From CAZJVD01 sp964549505 (GTDB lineage: Bacteria; Bdellovibrionota; UBA1018; CAZJVD01), in contig CAZJVD010000024.1 in assembly GCA_964549505.1 (NCBI GenBank), forward strand, positions 1-25,822: DNA of 25,822 nucleotides, read 5' to 3'. The notes under the pieces were generated by a model. That model saw only the letters and a list, made by a program, of their open reading frames with translations, made no database searches and was not told the DNA's origin. Position 1 is the first letter of the stretch. Each line of letters starts with the position of its first letter. Made by a program: the position numbers and the translations under genes. Shown here in pieces: positions 1 to 7,512 of the stretch.

Positions 1-445
<445 letters not shown>

Positions 446-518
446 AACTGTGTATCCAATCACTTTTAACGGCGACTGGAAGAACTTAGTTTGTAATCCC
501 GACTTCAATCATTATTTC

Positions 519-541
519 TAAAAAAATCTCTTTCGAGATTT
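519..541 (-). terminator. terminator-like hairpin in the rRNA leader
   Basis: Read on the minus strand the sequence is AAATCTC-GAAA-GAGATTT followed directly by more T residues: a 7-bp perfect stem, a GAAA tetraloop and a U-run, which is the form of an intrinsic terminator. It lies between the boxA-like element and the 16S 5' end, so transcripts of the rRNA operon must pass it. It could be an attenuator overcome by antitermination, or a folding or processing element. Confidence 0.45.
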
Positions 542-700
542 ACTCAGATTATTTGGATGTTTCGAGAAGTTATTCGTCGAATTTCCAAAAGGAATTGAAA
601 CCGAGTGTCGACAACCTCCCAAAACCCCAGCCACAGTTTTAACAAGGCTGAGAATTTAAGGGTTGTCCAACCCGCTTTCTCTTCTAAGAAATTCATTCCA

Positions 701-720
701 AGTTTTCAAAGAACAAGCTC
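701..720 (-). promoter_or_regulatory. boxA-like rRNA antitermination element
   Basis: The minus strand reads GAGCTTGTTCTTTGAAAACT. The core TGTTCTTTGAAAAC resembles the boxA element found ahead of 16S genes, the NusB-S10 loading site. It is about 260 nt upstream of the 16S 5' end. The call rests on motif and position only. Confidence 0.55.
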
Positions 721-893
721 CACCGAATAAAAGGCCATGACTGGTTTCCCAGATCATTAATCTTCCCAGCAAGCTGGGTCGTCCCGGTATTTGGGGGAAC
801 TAAGAGGTTTTGTTTCTATTAAAAAACCTCGGCACACGCAACAGCGAAATGCGAATAAATGCGTCTTTTTATTACGACCTGATGCGTCACAAG

Positions 894-1877
894 TCAGAGA
901 TCAGAATGCGAGACGTCCTTTTGAGCAAGACCGAGCGCTCGAATGCGCCGAAGCAGTGTGGTTTTGTTGATTCCTGTTTTCCGAGCCGTCAAATTGATGC
1001 GTCCGCGGTAGCGCTCGAGGGCGCGCGTGAGAAAAACACGCTCAAAAGTAGAGATCGCATGGTGATAGTCGGCCGTTGCGAGAATGCTGATCTCTCCCAT
1101 AGGAGTGTGTGTGCTTGGAGTTCGCGTTTCGTTTTCAAAACGCTCTACATCCGCCAAAAACCAGCGTGGTAAGTGCTCGGTTCCGAGTGGTCCACCGCCG
1201 CTAGCAAGGGTCGCGAACTCGAGAACACTCTTTAGTTCGCGAAAGTTTCCGGGCCAATTGTAACGGGTAATCCAAGCGATCACTTCGGGGGTGATGGAGG
1301 GGATCGCTAGATCTGTTCCACTGCCCAGTTCTCGCAAACATTGGGCGATAAAAACCTCAAACCCCTCCGATCTCTCGATCAAAGCACGCTTTTCGATGGT
1401 GATGAGTCGCAACCGATGAAAAAGATCCTCACGAAAGCGTCCGGCAGCGACTTCTTTCTCTAAATCCTTATTGGTCGCAGCGATGATTCTTACGTTCACG
1501 TTCACAACACGATTGGATCCAACAGGGGTCACGGTTTTATACTGAAGAAAATCAAGCAGACGCGATTGCAATCTCAAACTGAGCTCGCCGATCTCATCGA
1601 GGAATACCGTTCCTCCTTGAGCCGTTTCGATCTTTCCGACGCGCTTTTGATCCGCACCCGTAAAGGATCCGCGTTCGTGTCCAAAGAGTTCCGACTCCAG
1701 GATTCCCTCGTGAAGGGTCGCTAAGTTGATGGACACAAACGGTCCCGCGAAACGACGTCCACCTTGATGGATTTCGCGCGCGAGACGCGTCTTTCCCGTA
1801 CCCGTTGGTCCCGTGATCAGGACATTTGCGTCGGTCTTACAAGCCAATTCAAACTCAAAACAGTTTTCCGTTTTCAT
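894..1877 (-). CDS. sigma-54-dependent transcriptional activator, AAA+ plus Fis-type HTH, no N-terminal sensor
   Basis: A 327-residue bacterial enhancer-binding protein that uses ATP hydrolysis to remodel sigma-54 RNA polymerase. Visible parts: Walker A GPTGTGKT (residues ~23-30), the sigma-54 contact loop as GSFTGA (~70-75; the usual form is GAFTGA), Walker B GGTVFLDEIGEL (~89-100), the region around AATNKDL, the WPGNFREL box, and a C-terminal Fis-like helix-turn-helix (INLTARKTGINKTTLLRRI). The AAA+ domain begins almost at residue 1, so there is no receiver, PAS or GAF domain. This PspF-like layout implies control by expression level or a partner protein. The ATG at 1877 is preferred over the one at 1883 because GGAG lies about 8 nt ahead of it and only 2 nt ahead of the other. 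A sigma-54-like promoter precedes it. Confidence 0.9.
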   Translation of the reverse strand: MKTENCFEFELACKTDANVLITGPTGTGKTRLAREIHQGGRRFAGPFVSINLATLHEGILESELFGHERGSFTGADQKRVGKIETAQGGTVFLDEIGELSLRLQSRLLDFLQYKTVTPVGSNRVVNVNVRIIAATNKDLEKEVAAGRFREDLFHRLRLITIEKRALIERSEGFEVFIAQCLRELGSGTDLAIPSITPEVIAWITRYNWPGNFRELKSVLEFATLASGGGPLGTEHLPRWFLADVERFENETRTPSTHTPMGEISILATADYHHAISTFERVFLTRALERYRGRINLTARKTGINKTTLLRRIRALGLAQKDVSHSDL

Positions 1878-1905
1878 TTTCATCTCTCCTCAGAAACGTC
1901 GCTAA

Positions 1906-1921
1906 AGCAAGCCCGAGACCA
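1906..1921 (-). promoter_or_regulatory. candidate sigma-54 (-24/-12) promoter for the activator gene
   Basis: The minus strand reads TGGTCTC-GGGC-TTGCT. The GG (-24) and GC (-12) pairs are separated by exactly 10 nt, and TTGCT is a perfect -12 element; the -24 element matches the consensus only at TGG. Expected transcription start is near 1895, leaving a short leader with the GGAG ribosome site before the ATG at 1877. Genes for such activators are often under sigma-54 control themselves. Confidence 0.5.
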
Positions 1922-2020
1922 ACGCATGAAAACAGCCTATTTTTGAACCAGTGAGTTTCGAGCGACGAAACTGTTGGTGACTACCGACAGCCCTGTAGGT
2001 CAGTGGCAACACTGATATTT

Positions 2021-2038
2021 TTAAACACTTGTGTTTAA
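2021..2038. promoter_or_regulatory. 18-bp palindrome, candidate activator or operator site
   Basis: TTAAACAC-TT-GTGTTTAA has perfect 8-bp arms and a 2-nt centre. It sits in the divergent control region, about 25 bp before the response-regulator ATG and about 110-120 bp upstream of the sigma-54-like promoter of the opposite gene, a usual distance for an NtrC-type enhancer site. A related half-site occurs near 4790. Confidence 0.5.
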
Positions 2039-2064
2039 TCCATGAATTGCATACATGGTGCGGC

Positions 2065-3432
2065 ATGGTTACCACGGACCGTAGCCGCATCGTCCTCTGC
2101 GACAACGACGAACTCTTTCACCTGACGTTTGAAAAAATGGTGAAACGCTTTGCGCATGTGACGTCCACACTTCATCTCAAACTGCTTGAAGAGCTGTTGA
2201 GCCGAAAGCGTTTCGATCTCGTGCTTTTAGACATCAGCATGAACACGCCGACCGAGGGTCTCGACGGACTGAACCGAGTGCTGGCACTTGCAGGGGATAC
2301 TCCCGTCGTGATGATCAGCGGTCTGAATGATTACGAAAGTCTACGAAGAGCTTTGCGCGGGGGAGCTTCTGATTTTCTTTTCAAGGGGCTGGAAGAACGG
2401 GAGATCGTGCATTCGGTGAGACGGCTCCTTGAACACGAGGCAGTCAGCCGCAAGCGTGTCGTACTTTCCCATGAGATCGAACGTGCGCGGTCGCAAAACA
2501 CTTTAGTAGGCAGCAGTATTCCGCTGGTGAAGCTGCGAGGCTTGATCGATCGCGTGCGCGCCTCAACGGTGAACGTTCTGATCACTGGTGAATCGGGCAC
2601 CGGAAAAGAGCTTGTGGCTCAGGCCCTACGACGCAAACTTCCGGACGGAACTCTTGAACCGTTTGTGTGCGTCGATGCATCAACGATACAAGGCTCCTTG
2701 GCAGAGAGCATCTTGTTTGGTCACGAAAAGGGTGCGTTCACAGGCGCGGAACGGTCGACGTCCGGATTGTTTGAAGAGGCTTCGGGCGGGACGGTTTACT
2801 TCGATGAGTTAGCAAACATGCCGCTCGATCTCCAAAGTAAACTATTGCGCGTACTTCAGGAAAAAAGGGTTCGTCGCGTCGGAAGCACGCGCGAGATTGA
2901 GCTCGATTTTCGCGTGATTGGAGCCACGAATCGAAACATGGATCAGGAGTGCGCGGAAGGCCGATTTCGCTTTGATCTACTTCAGCGTATTGGCGTTTTT
3001 CCAATTGAACTGCCACCTTTACGCGAACGACGTGAAGATATTCCGGAGTTAGTCAGCCATTTGCTTACGAAACTTTCTTCGAAGGACCGCAGTGTTTCTC
3101 TGACGGACGATGCACTCGCAGCGCTGATGCAGTACGATTGGCCAGGAAACGTACGAGAGCTCTCCAATGCATTGGCCTATGCGCTGACGGTTTCGGACGA
3201 CACTCGGGTGACGGTGAATTCTTTTCCAGCCAAGGTTCTGGCGTTCGGCCGAAAAACATCGGTCGACGAAGGCAAAACCGACGGGTTCTACGGAACTGTT
3301 GCTGAGTTCGAACGTGACGTTTTGGCTCGAGCCTTTCGCGAACACGGCGGAGTCGTCGCACAGGTCGCGCGATCACTAAAAATGGATCGATCGCATCTTC
3401 ACGCCAAACTGAAGGCATTTGGGATTCGCTGA
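2065..3432 (+). CDS. NtrC-family response regulator (receiver - sigma-54 AAA+ - Fis HTH)
   Basis: A 455-residue two-component response regulator that activates sigma-54 promoters. The receiver domain (~8-122) has an acidic pair at D13/D15, the phospho-acceptor D56 (LVLLDIS), S85 (VVMISG) and K107 (FLFKG). The AAA+ domain (~147-375) has Walker A GESGTGKE (175-182), GAFTGA (223-228), Walker B GGTVYFDELA (241-250) and WPGNVREL. A Fis-type HTH closes the protein (VAQVARSLKMDRSHLHAKL). The ATG at 2065 is preferred: an in-frame TTG at 2029 would add 12 unlikely residues and lies inside the palindrome. No strong ribosome site is visible. No sensor kinase is adjacent, so the partner is encoded elsewhere. 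Its TGA and the TCA of the convergent MFS gene share the palindrome CTGACGTCAG. Confidence 0.93.
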   Translation: MVTTDRSRIVLCDNDELFHLTFEKMVKRFAHVTSTLHLKLLEELLSRKRFDLVLLDISMNTPTEGLDGLNRVLALAGDTPVVMISGLNDYESLRRALRGGASDFLFKGLEEREIVHSVRRLLEHEAVSRKRVVLSHEIERARSQNTLVGSSIPLVKLRGLIDRVRASTVNVLITGESGTGKELVAQALRRKLPDGTLEPFVCVDASTIQGSLAESILFGHEKGAFTGAERSTSGLFEEASGGTVYFDELANMPLDLQSKLLRVLQEKRVRRVGSTREIELDFRVIGATNRNMDQECAEGRFRFDLLQRIGVFPIELPPLRERREDIPELVSHLLTKLSSKDRSVSLTDDALAALMQYDWPGNVRELSNALAYALTVSDDTRVTVNSFPAKVLAFGRKTSVDEGKTDGFYGTVAEFERDVLARAFREHGGVVAQVARSLKMDRSHLHAKLKAFGIR

Positions 3433-3434
3433 CG

Positions 3435-4661
3435 TCAGTCGGTCTCAACAAAATCGAGATCGCGGCCGTAGGTTTCGCGAAGATTCCAGAGTGCAATGAA
3501 AGCAATCCCTGTCACGACCAGCCCAAGAATGATCGCAGCGGACAACACTCCCGACTGCGCCTTGATCGCTGTAAACCCGATGGTTAGCGGCACCACCGCG
3601 CCTCGAACAAAATTAGGCGTCGTCGTTGCTACGGTCGCACGTAAGTTGGTTCCGAACTGTTCCGCAGCAATCGTTACGAACACAGCCCAATAACCCACAC
3701 CGATCCCCAAGAGCACGCAAATCCCATACACTTCAGCTTCTGTACGAACAGGAGCCACAAAGTAAACGCACCCCGCAAGAAACGTGATCACTAGAAAAAT
3801 AGCGACCGCTTTTCGTCGACTCTTCAGTCGCTGGCTGAGTAACCCCGAAGCAAAGTCTCCGATCGTCAAACCTAAGTAAGAGAAAAGGATGGCTCGTCCA
3901 CCCGAAATGGGAACGTCCAACCCTCGCGCGCTCATGATTTCCGGAGAGAACGTGATCAAGATTCCGATCACATGCCAGATTGGCACTCCAATCAGAATGG
4001 AACACGCGTAACGACGGAACAGCGACCACCTCTTAAACAGACTAAAAAAATCACCACGATTGACCGCCGATTTTGAAACCGAATCAAACATTCCACTTTC
4101 AGAAACGCGGATCCGCACAGCTAAGAGAGCCAGCCCCAGCACACCTCCGACGATGTAACAGACGCGCCAATCGAGAATCTCGGCCAGCGCACCGGCTACG
4201 ATCGCGCCCGATACGCCGACACCGGCCACAATCGTCGTTCCAACGCCGCGGCGTTCGCGATGCAGAACCTCGCTCACTAGCGTGATGCCCGCCCCCAACT
4301 CACCTGCCAACCCAACTCCAGCCACAAAGCGCCAGAAAGCGTACGCCTCGACCGAGTGAACAAGACCATTCGCGATGTTTGAAATTGAATACAGGAAAAT
4401 CGAACTGAGCATCACCGTAAGACGTCCGCGTTTATCGCCAAGAACACCCCAAAGAATTCCGCCCAGAAGAAGACCGGACATCTGGACATTCAAAAGAAAA
4501 ATACTCTTATCGAAGAGAGGCTGCCCTTCAAAACCAAGCCCTTTCAGGCTCGGCACGCGAACGATGCTGAACAAAACAAGATCGTAGATATCGACGAAAT
4601 ATCCGAGCGCTGCAATGACCACGGCTGGAGTGAGGATTTTGCCTTCTGCGCTTTTTTCCAT
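3435..4661 (-). CDS. major facilitator superfamily transporter (metabolite:H+ symporter-like)
   Basis: A 408-residue inner-membrane protein with about 12 hydrophobic segments in two halves, typical of MFS proteins. The loop after the second helix carries GDKRGR, a clear form of the MFS signature, followed by the long stretch with RFVAGVGLAGELGAG. A central hydrophilic loop (~190-215) joins the halves. The pattern resembles metabolite:proton symporters and sugar porters, but the substrate cannot be told from sequence. The ATG at 4661 gives a normal N-terminus (MEKSAEGKILTPAVV); the upstream in-frame extension to 4799 looks non-coding. No clear ribosome site is seen. The gene converges with the response regulator and diverges from the secreted-protein gene. 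Confidence 0.85.
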   Translation of the reverse strand: MEKSAEGKILTPAVVIAALGYFVDIYDLVLFSIVRVPSLKGLGFEGQPLFDKSIFLLNVQMSGLLLGGILWGVLGDKRGRLTVMLSSIFLYSISNIANGLVHSVEAYAFWRFVAGVGLAGELGAGITLVSEVLHRERRGVGTTIVAGVGVSGAIVAGALAEILDWRVCYIVGGVLGLALLAVRIRVSESGMFDSVSKSAVNRGDFFSLFKRWSLFRRYACSILIGVPIWHVIGILITFSPEIMSARGLDVPISGGRAILFSYLGLTIGDFASGLLSQRLKSRRKAVAIFLVITFLAGCVYFVAPVRTEAEVYGICVLLGIGVGYWAVFVTIAAEQFGTNLRATVATTTPNFVRGAVVPLTIGFTAIKAQSGVLSAAIILGLVVTGIAFIALWNLRETYGRDLDFVETD

Positions 4662-4789
4662 AGTGATTCGAGTAGCAGTTATGCGCGATTTGACAAGGCT
4701 CGATCGCGTTGCTAGACAGGTGTTCCCCAAGCGAGGGTTCTGAATCGCGAGGGGCCTTTCAATATCCTTTCTTAGGGACTTTCCAAATC

Positions 4790-4803
4790 TTAAACACAAG
4801 TGA
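4790..4803. promoter_or_regulatory. half-palindrome related to the 2021-2038 site
   Basis: TTAAACAC-AA-GTGA repeats the left arm of the 2021 palindrome exactly, has the same 2-nt spacer, and keeps 4 bases of the right arm. It lies in the divergent region between the MFS transporter and the secreted-protein gene, a few bases before the ribosome site of the latter. It may be a second site for the same regulator or chance in AT-rich DNA. Confidence 0.25.
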
Positions 4804-4812
4804 GGTCTTTCT

Positions 4813-5829
4813 ATGCCGATTGGTAATATGTACCGGTCCCATGTTCTATCCTCTTTTTCACTCCTGGGATTGGCGACATTCTTGATTACGCCCGCCTATG
4901 CTTCTCTCGCATCAGCGTCACCAACCACCTGTCAAACCGAAGAGCTGGTGGTTCGCGGAGTCAAGATCAAGGATGTGCAAGAGCAAGGTTCAGGTGCCGA
5001 TGTTCAAGAGGGTCCGTCAGGATTCTACGGCAGTGGCTACATCGTAGGTCGTCCCGCAAAAGCATCGTCACGCGGGATGATCTTCAACACCTGGGAACTC
5101 AATATCAATATGGGGGCGTTCGAAGAAGAAAGTACGTTTCCCGGGACTATCATCCACTGTTCGACCGACGTGAAATCTGTTTTCAATTCGTTCAATGGAC
5201 TGGACGAGAAAAAGCTCTATGTCTTCGAATACAAGTACGTCAATGCGTTCAATCCCGAGATTGAAGACAGCCATCTGCAGATCACAGCTGTGTACACGCC
5301 AGACGAGTTTCTGACAAAAAAGGGAGTGACGGAAATGCCGAAAGGTATCTCAACGGGTGACACACACTCGGGCCCGTACTCCGATGGCACGCGAACAGGA
5401 AAGATTGTTCAGGTCAGTCGTTACGGTTTTTTCCAGAACTTCTGCAGTTTCGAGTTGAGAGTCGGTGGGTTGGGAGAAGGCTCTTCGATCACGTTTTCGG
5501 TAATTGATGAGGAAGTCTGCACGTATCTTGAAAATGCGATCGCCCTCGGACTCGATGTGCGCGTCGACTACGTTCAGGATCTCATCGAGTTGTGGCAACC
5601 CAGCAGTTACTTCTGCAAAGGAGTGCAGTGCATCCTGCCGGAGAATAGCAAGAGCCTCGATAAGGGCCCTGGAAGCTCCAAGCTTGGAGACGCCAAGCCT
5701 GGAGGTACCACGCATGATGAGTCACGGGTGACTCCGGAACTCCTAGCGACGGTCAAAGAAAGACTGCTCGCAGATCCGAAGTTTGTTGCGGAGTTGAAAC
5801 TGGCACTGGAGCGGGTCCAGCGAAAGTAA
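4813..5829 (+). CDS. hypothetical secreted protein
   Basis: 338 residues with a clear N-terminal signal sequence: a hydrophobic core SSFSLLGLATFLITPAYA with likely cleavage after AYA-S or a little later (~28-36). The mature part is acidic and mixed alpha/beta, with five cysteines that could form disulfides, and ends in a Gly/Ser/Lys-rich linker (~280-300) and a charged helix. The linker contains a short duplicated unit (SKLGDAKPGG; bases ~5676-5705 are a near tandem repeat). GAGG lies 7 nt before the ATG. I do not recognise a family. Its 3' end lies 12 bp from the convergent mtnA gene. Confidence 0.75.
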   Translation: MPIGNMYRSHVLSSFSLLGLATFLITPAYASLASASPTTCQTEELVVRGVKIKDVQEQGSGADVQEGPSGFYGSGYIVGRPAKASSRGMIFNTWELNINMGAFEEESTFPGTIIHCSTDVKSVFNSFNGLDEKKLYVFEYKYVNAFNPEIEDSHLQITAVYTPDEFLTKKGVTEMPKGISTGDTHSGPYSDGTRTGKIVQVSRYGFFQNFCSFELRVGGLGEGSSITFSVIDEEVCTYLENAIALGLDVRVDYVQDLIELWQPSSYFCKGVQCILPENSKSLDKGPGSSKLGDAKPGGTTHDESRVTPELLATVKERLLADPKFVAELKLALERVQRK

Positions 5830-5841
5830 TATCGAGCGGAG

Positions 5842-6840
5842 CTAAGCCTCGTCCTTGGGTCTAGCAAGTACGCTGGACTGCGGTTCGAGCGCGAAGCTCT
5901 GCTGAAAAATACCTCGGTCGGTGATCCACGCTGTCACTAACTCAGCAGGAGTCACATCGAAAGCAGGGTTGAAAACGGGGGCGCTGGCGGGAGCTGCGGG
6001 CCGTCGGACCTCGCGTGGATCACGCTGTTCGACAGGAATCGAAGCTCCCGACTCGCAATGCTCGTCGACAGTCGTCCAAGGCGCAGCAACGTAAAAAGGA
6101 ATTCCATGAAACTTCGCTAGTACCGCAACGGAATACGTCCCGATCTTGTTTGCAAAGTCGCCATTGCTTGCCACGCGGTCAGCTCCGACGATTACTTTCT
6201 GGATTCGCCCCGAGCGCATGAGCGAAGCCGCCATCGAGTCGCAAATAAGCGTGTAAGGAATCTGAAAGCGTTCGCATTCCCACGCCGTGAGCCGCGCCCC
6301 CTGCATTAAGGGTCGTGTCTCGGCGACATAGACATGGATCCGTTTCCCAGCACGATGCGCGGCTCGGATCACCCCAAGCGCGGTACCTTCGCCCGTGGTG
6401 ACCAGAGCGCCCGTATTGCAGTGAGTGAGCACGGAGTCGCCGTCGTTCAAAAGCGTTGCGCCGTAGGTCTGAATAGTTTCGCAAAGACGTCGATCTTCCT
6501 CGAAAATAAGCTCCGCTTCGACCGTCGGATTCTCAGCCTGAAGAACGCGGTCTACGGCATGCATCAGATTGACAGCCGTCGGACGCGCTCCACGAAGAAG
6601 CTGTGCGGTCTCCAGAAAAGCGTTTCCTGTCACACCTTGCTCGAAATGCTTCGCTAAACTGACTGCAGCAGCCACTCCAATCAACGGAGCCCCGCGAACC
6701 CGCAACGCACGGATATGCTCGACCATCTCAATTGGCGATCGAACAATGTGCCAGATCTGATCGTGCGGCAAAACCGACTGATCGAGAATCATGATCTCGC
6801 CGTCTACAACCCGCAGAGCGAGGCTATCGAGATTTTTCAC
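5842..6840 (-). CDS. mtnA: S-methyl-5-thioribose-1-phosphate isomerase (MtnA)
   Basis: A 332-residue cytoplasmic isomerase that converts 5-methylthioribose 1-phosphate (or 5-deoxyribose 1-phosphate) to the ribulose 1-phosphate form. Visible family marks are RVRGAPLIGVAAA (48-59), the catalytic cysteine in THCNTGAL (C141), the catalytic aspartate in VGADRV (D221), IPVEQRDPREV and the C-terminal NPAFDVTPAELVTAW. Length is normal for MtnA rather than eIF2B-type relatives. The start is GTG at 6840, overlapping the stop of the aldolase gene by 4 bases (GTGA), so translation is probably coupled. It is the last gene of the nucleoside-salvage operon. Confidence 0.95.
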   Translation of the reverse strand: MKNLDSLALRVVDGEIMILDQSVLPHDQIWHIVRSPIEMVEHIRALRVRGAPLIGVAAAVSLAKHFEQGVTGNAFLETAQLLRGARPTAVNLMHAVDRVLQAENPTVEAELIFEEDRRLCETIQTYGATLLNDGDSVLTHCNTGALVTTGEGTALGVIRAAHRAGKRIHVYVAETRPLMQGARLTAWECERFQIPYTLICDSMAASLMRSGRIQKVIVGADRVASNGDFANKIGTYSVAVLAKFHGIPFYVAAPWTTVDEHCESGASIPVEQRDPREVRRPAAPASAPVFNPAFDVTPAELVTAWITDRGIFQQSFALEPQSSVLARPKDEA

Positions 6841-7484
6841 AGTGTGCGCTCTCCTAAACTCGATCGCAAACGTCGCAGTTCATCAACTTCAGTGGCAGGT
6901 AAAGACGTCAAACCGCCGAGCGTGTAGGCGTGTAACAAAATCTGTGCAGAATGCTCGACACGCTCCATGCCGTCGTAAGCCTCCTGCAGTGTCTCGCCCC
7001 AGCTCAGAGCTCCATGACGAGATAAAATCATCACCCGACAATCGGGCAAAAACGGTCGCAGCTGCGTGCCCATGTCTTGCGTGGTCGGTCGTGCGTAAGG
7101 AATAATCGGGATCCGCCCAACTGCCAAGATCACCTCCGACAAGCATTGCGACGGCAACTCTCGCAGGTCTGGGTACGCAATACTCCATGCGATAGCAGCT
7201 GGCGGATGTGCGTGGACCACAGCGCGCGCTTGCGGACAGGCTCGATAGACTTCAAGATGCATGAGTCGTTCACTCGATGGATTTCCTGTGAGCACTTTGC
7301 CATCTAAAGCGATCGTCGCAACATCACTGGGTTTAGCGAATGCTTTGTTGATTCCGGATGGAGTGATCAGAATACGCTGGTCCGAGACACGTACACTGAC
7401 ATTGCCGTCAGCGGCAGCAAGCATGTTTCGAGAATGCAAGCGCGCACAGATCTCTAAGATCTCACGAGCGTTTTGAAATTCCAT
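6837..7484 (-). CDS. class II aldolase/adducin-family protein (deoxyribulose-1-P aldolase or MtnB-type dehydratase)
   Basis: 215 residues of the zinc-dependent class II aldolase fold. The zinc ligands are apparent as H91 and H93 (VVHAHPP) and H157 (SRHGALSWGET); the acid-base glutamate is E72 (PSSERLMH). The context (nucleoside phosphorylase, MtnA) gives two options. It may be MtnB, dehydrating methylthioribulose 1-phosphate in the methionine salvage pathway, or an aldolase of the DHAP-shunt type (Ald2/DrdA), yielding DHAP and an aldehyde. The RHG..WGET stretch resembles MtnB, while overall length and the ITPSG loop fit both. No mtnC, mtnW/X or mtnD gene is nearby, which mildly favours the aldolase. 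The ATG at 7484 lies 28 nt after the deaminase stop. Confidence 0.85.
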   Translation of the reverse strand: MEFQNAREILEICARLHSRNMLAAADGNVSVRVSDQRILITPSGINKAFAKPSDVATIALDGKVLTGNPSSERLMHLEVYRACPQARAVVHAHPPAAIAWSIAYPDLRELPSQCLSEVILAVGRIPIIPYARPTTQDMGTQLRPFLPDCRVMILSRHGALSWGETLQEAYDGMERVEHSAQILLHAYTLGGLTSLPATEVDELRRLRSSLGERTL

Positions 7485-7512
7485 GGGCTAAACACCACCC
7501 TGCCAAAGACCG

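Larger units (their letters stand above)
446..893 (-). promoter_or_regulatory. rRNA operon leader and upstream region, no protein gene
   Basis: About 450 bases lie between the 16S 5' end and the stop codon of the sigma-54 activator, and I see no credible protein gene. On the minus strand it holds a boxA-like antitermination element (701-720), a terminator-like hairpin (519-541), a short palindrome CCCAGC-TT-GCTGGG (765-778) and an inverted repeat with arms GAGGTTTT/AAAACCTC (804-811 and 823-830) that has no following T-run. The rRNA promoter must lie here or just inside the end of the next gene. I could not pick a convincing -35/-10 pair; TTGCGT with TAGAAA at 17-nt spacing is only a weak candidate. 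Confidence 0.6.

Noticed and set aside
804..830. Inverted repeat GAGGTTTT/AAAACCTC as a terminator of the sigma-54 activator gene
   Set aside because: No T-run follows the stem on the minus strand, so an intrinsic terminator is not supported; kept only as part of the leader description.
810..1172. 120-codon plus-strand frame
   Set aside because: Antisense to the sigma-54 activator gene, whose motifs are unmistakable.
2029..2064. TTG start giving a longer response regulator
   Set aside because: It would start inside the palindrome, add 12 residues unlike a receiver N-terminus, and has no ribosome site; the ATG at 2065 begins just before the receiver domain.
4713..4735. GG-N10-GC spacing before the secreted-protein gene, as a sigma-54 promoter
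   Set aside because: Only the invariant dinucleotides match; the -12 element reads AAGCG rather than TTGC, so it is likely chance.
4662..4799. N-terminal extension of the MFS transporter
   Set aside because: 46 extra residues, basic and not membrane-like, would precede a normal MFS N-terminus; composition looks intergenic.
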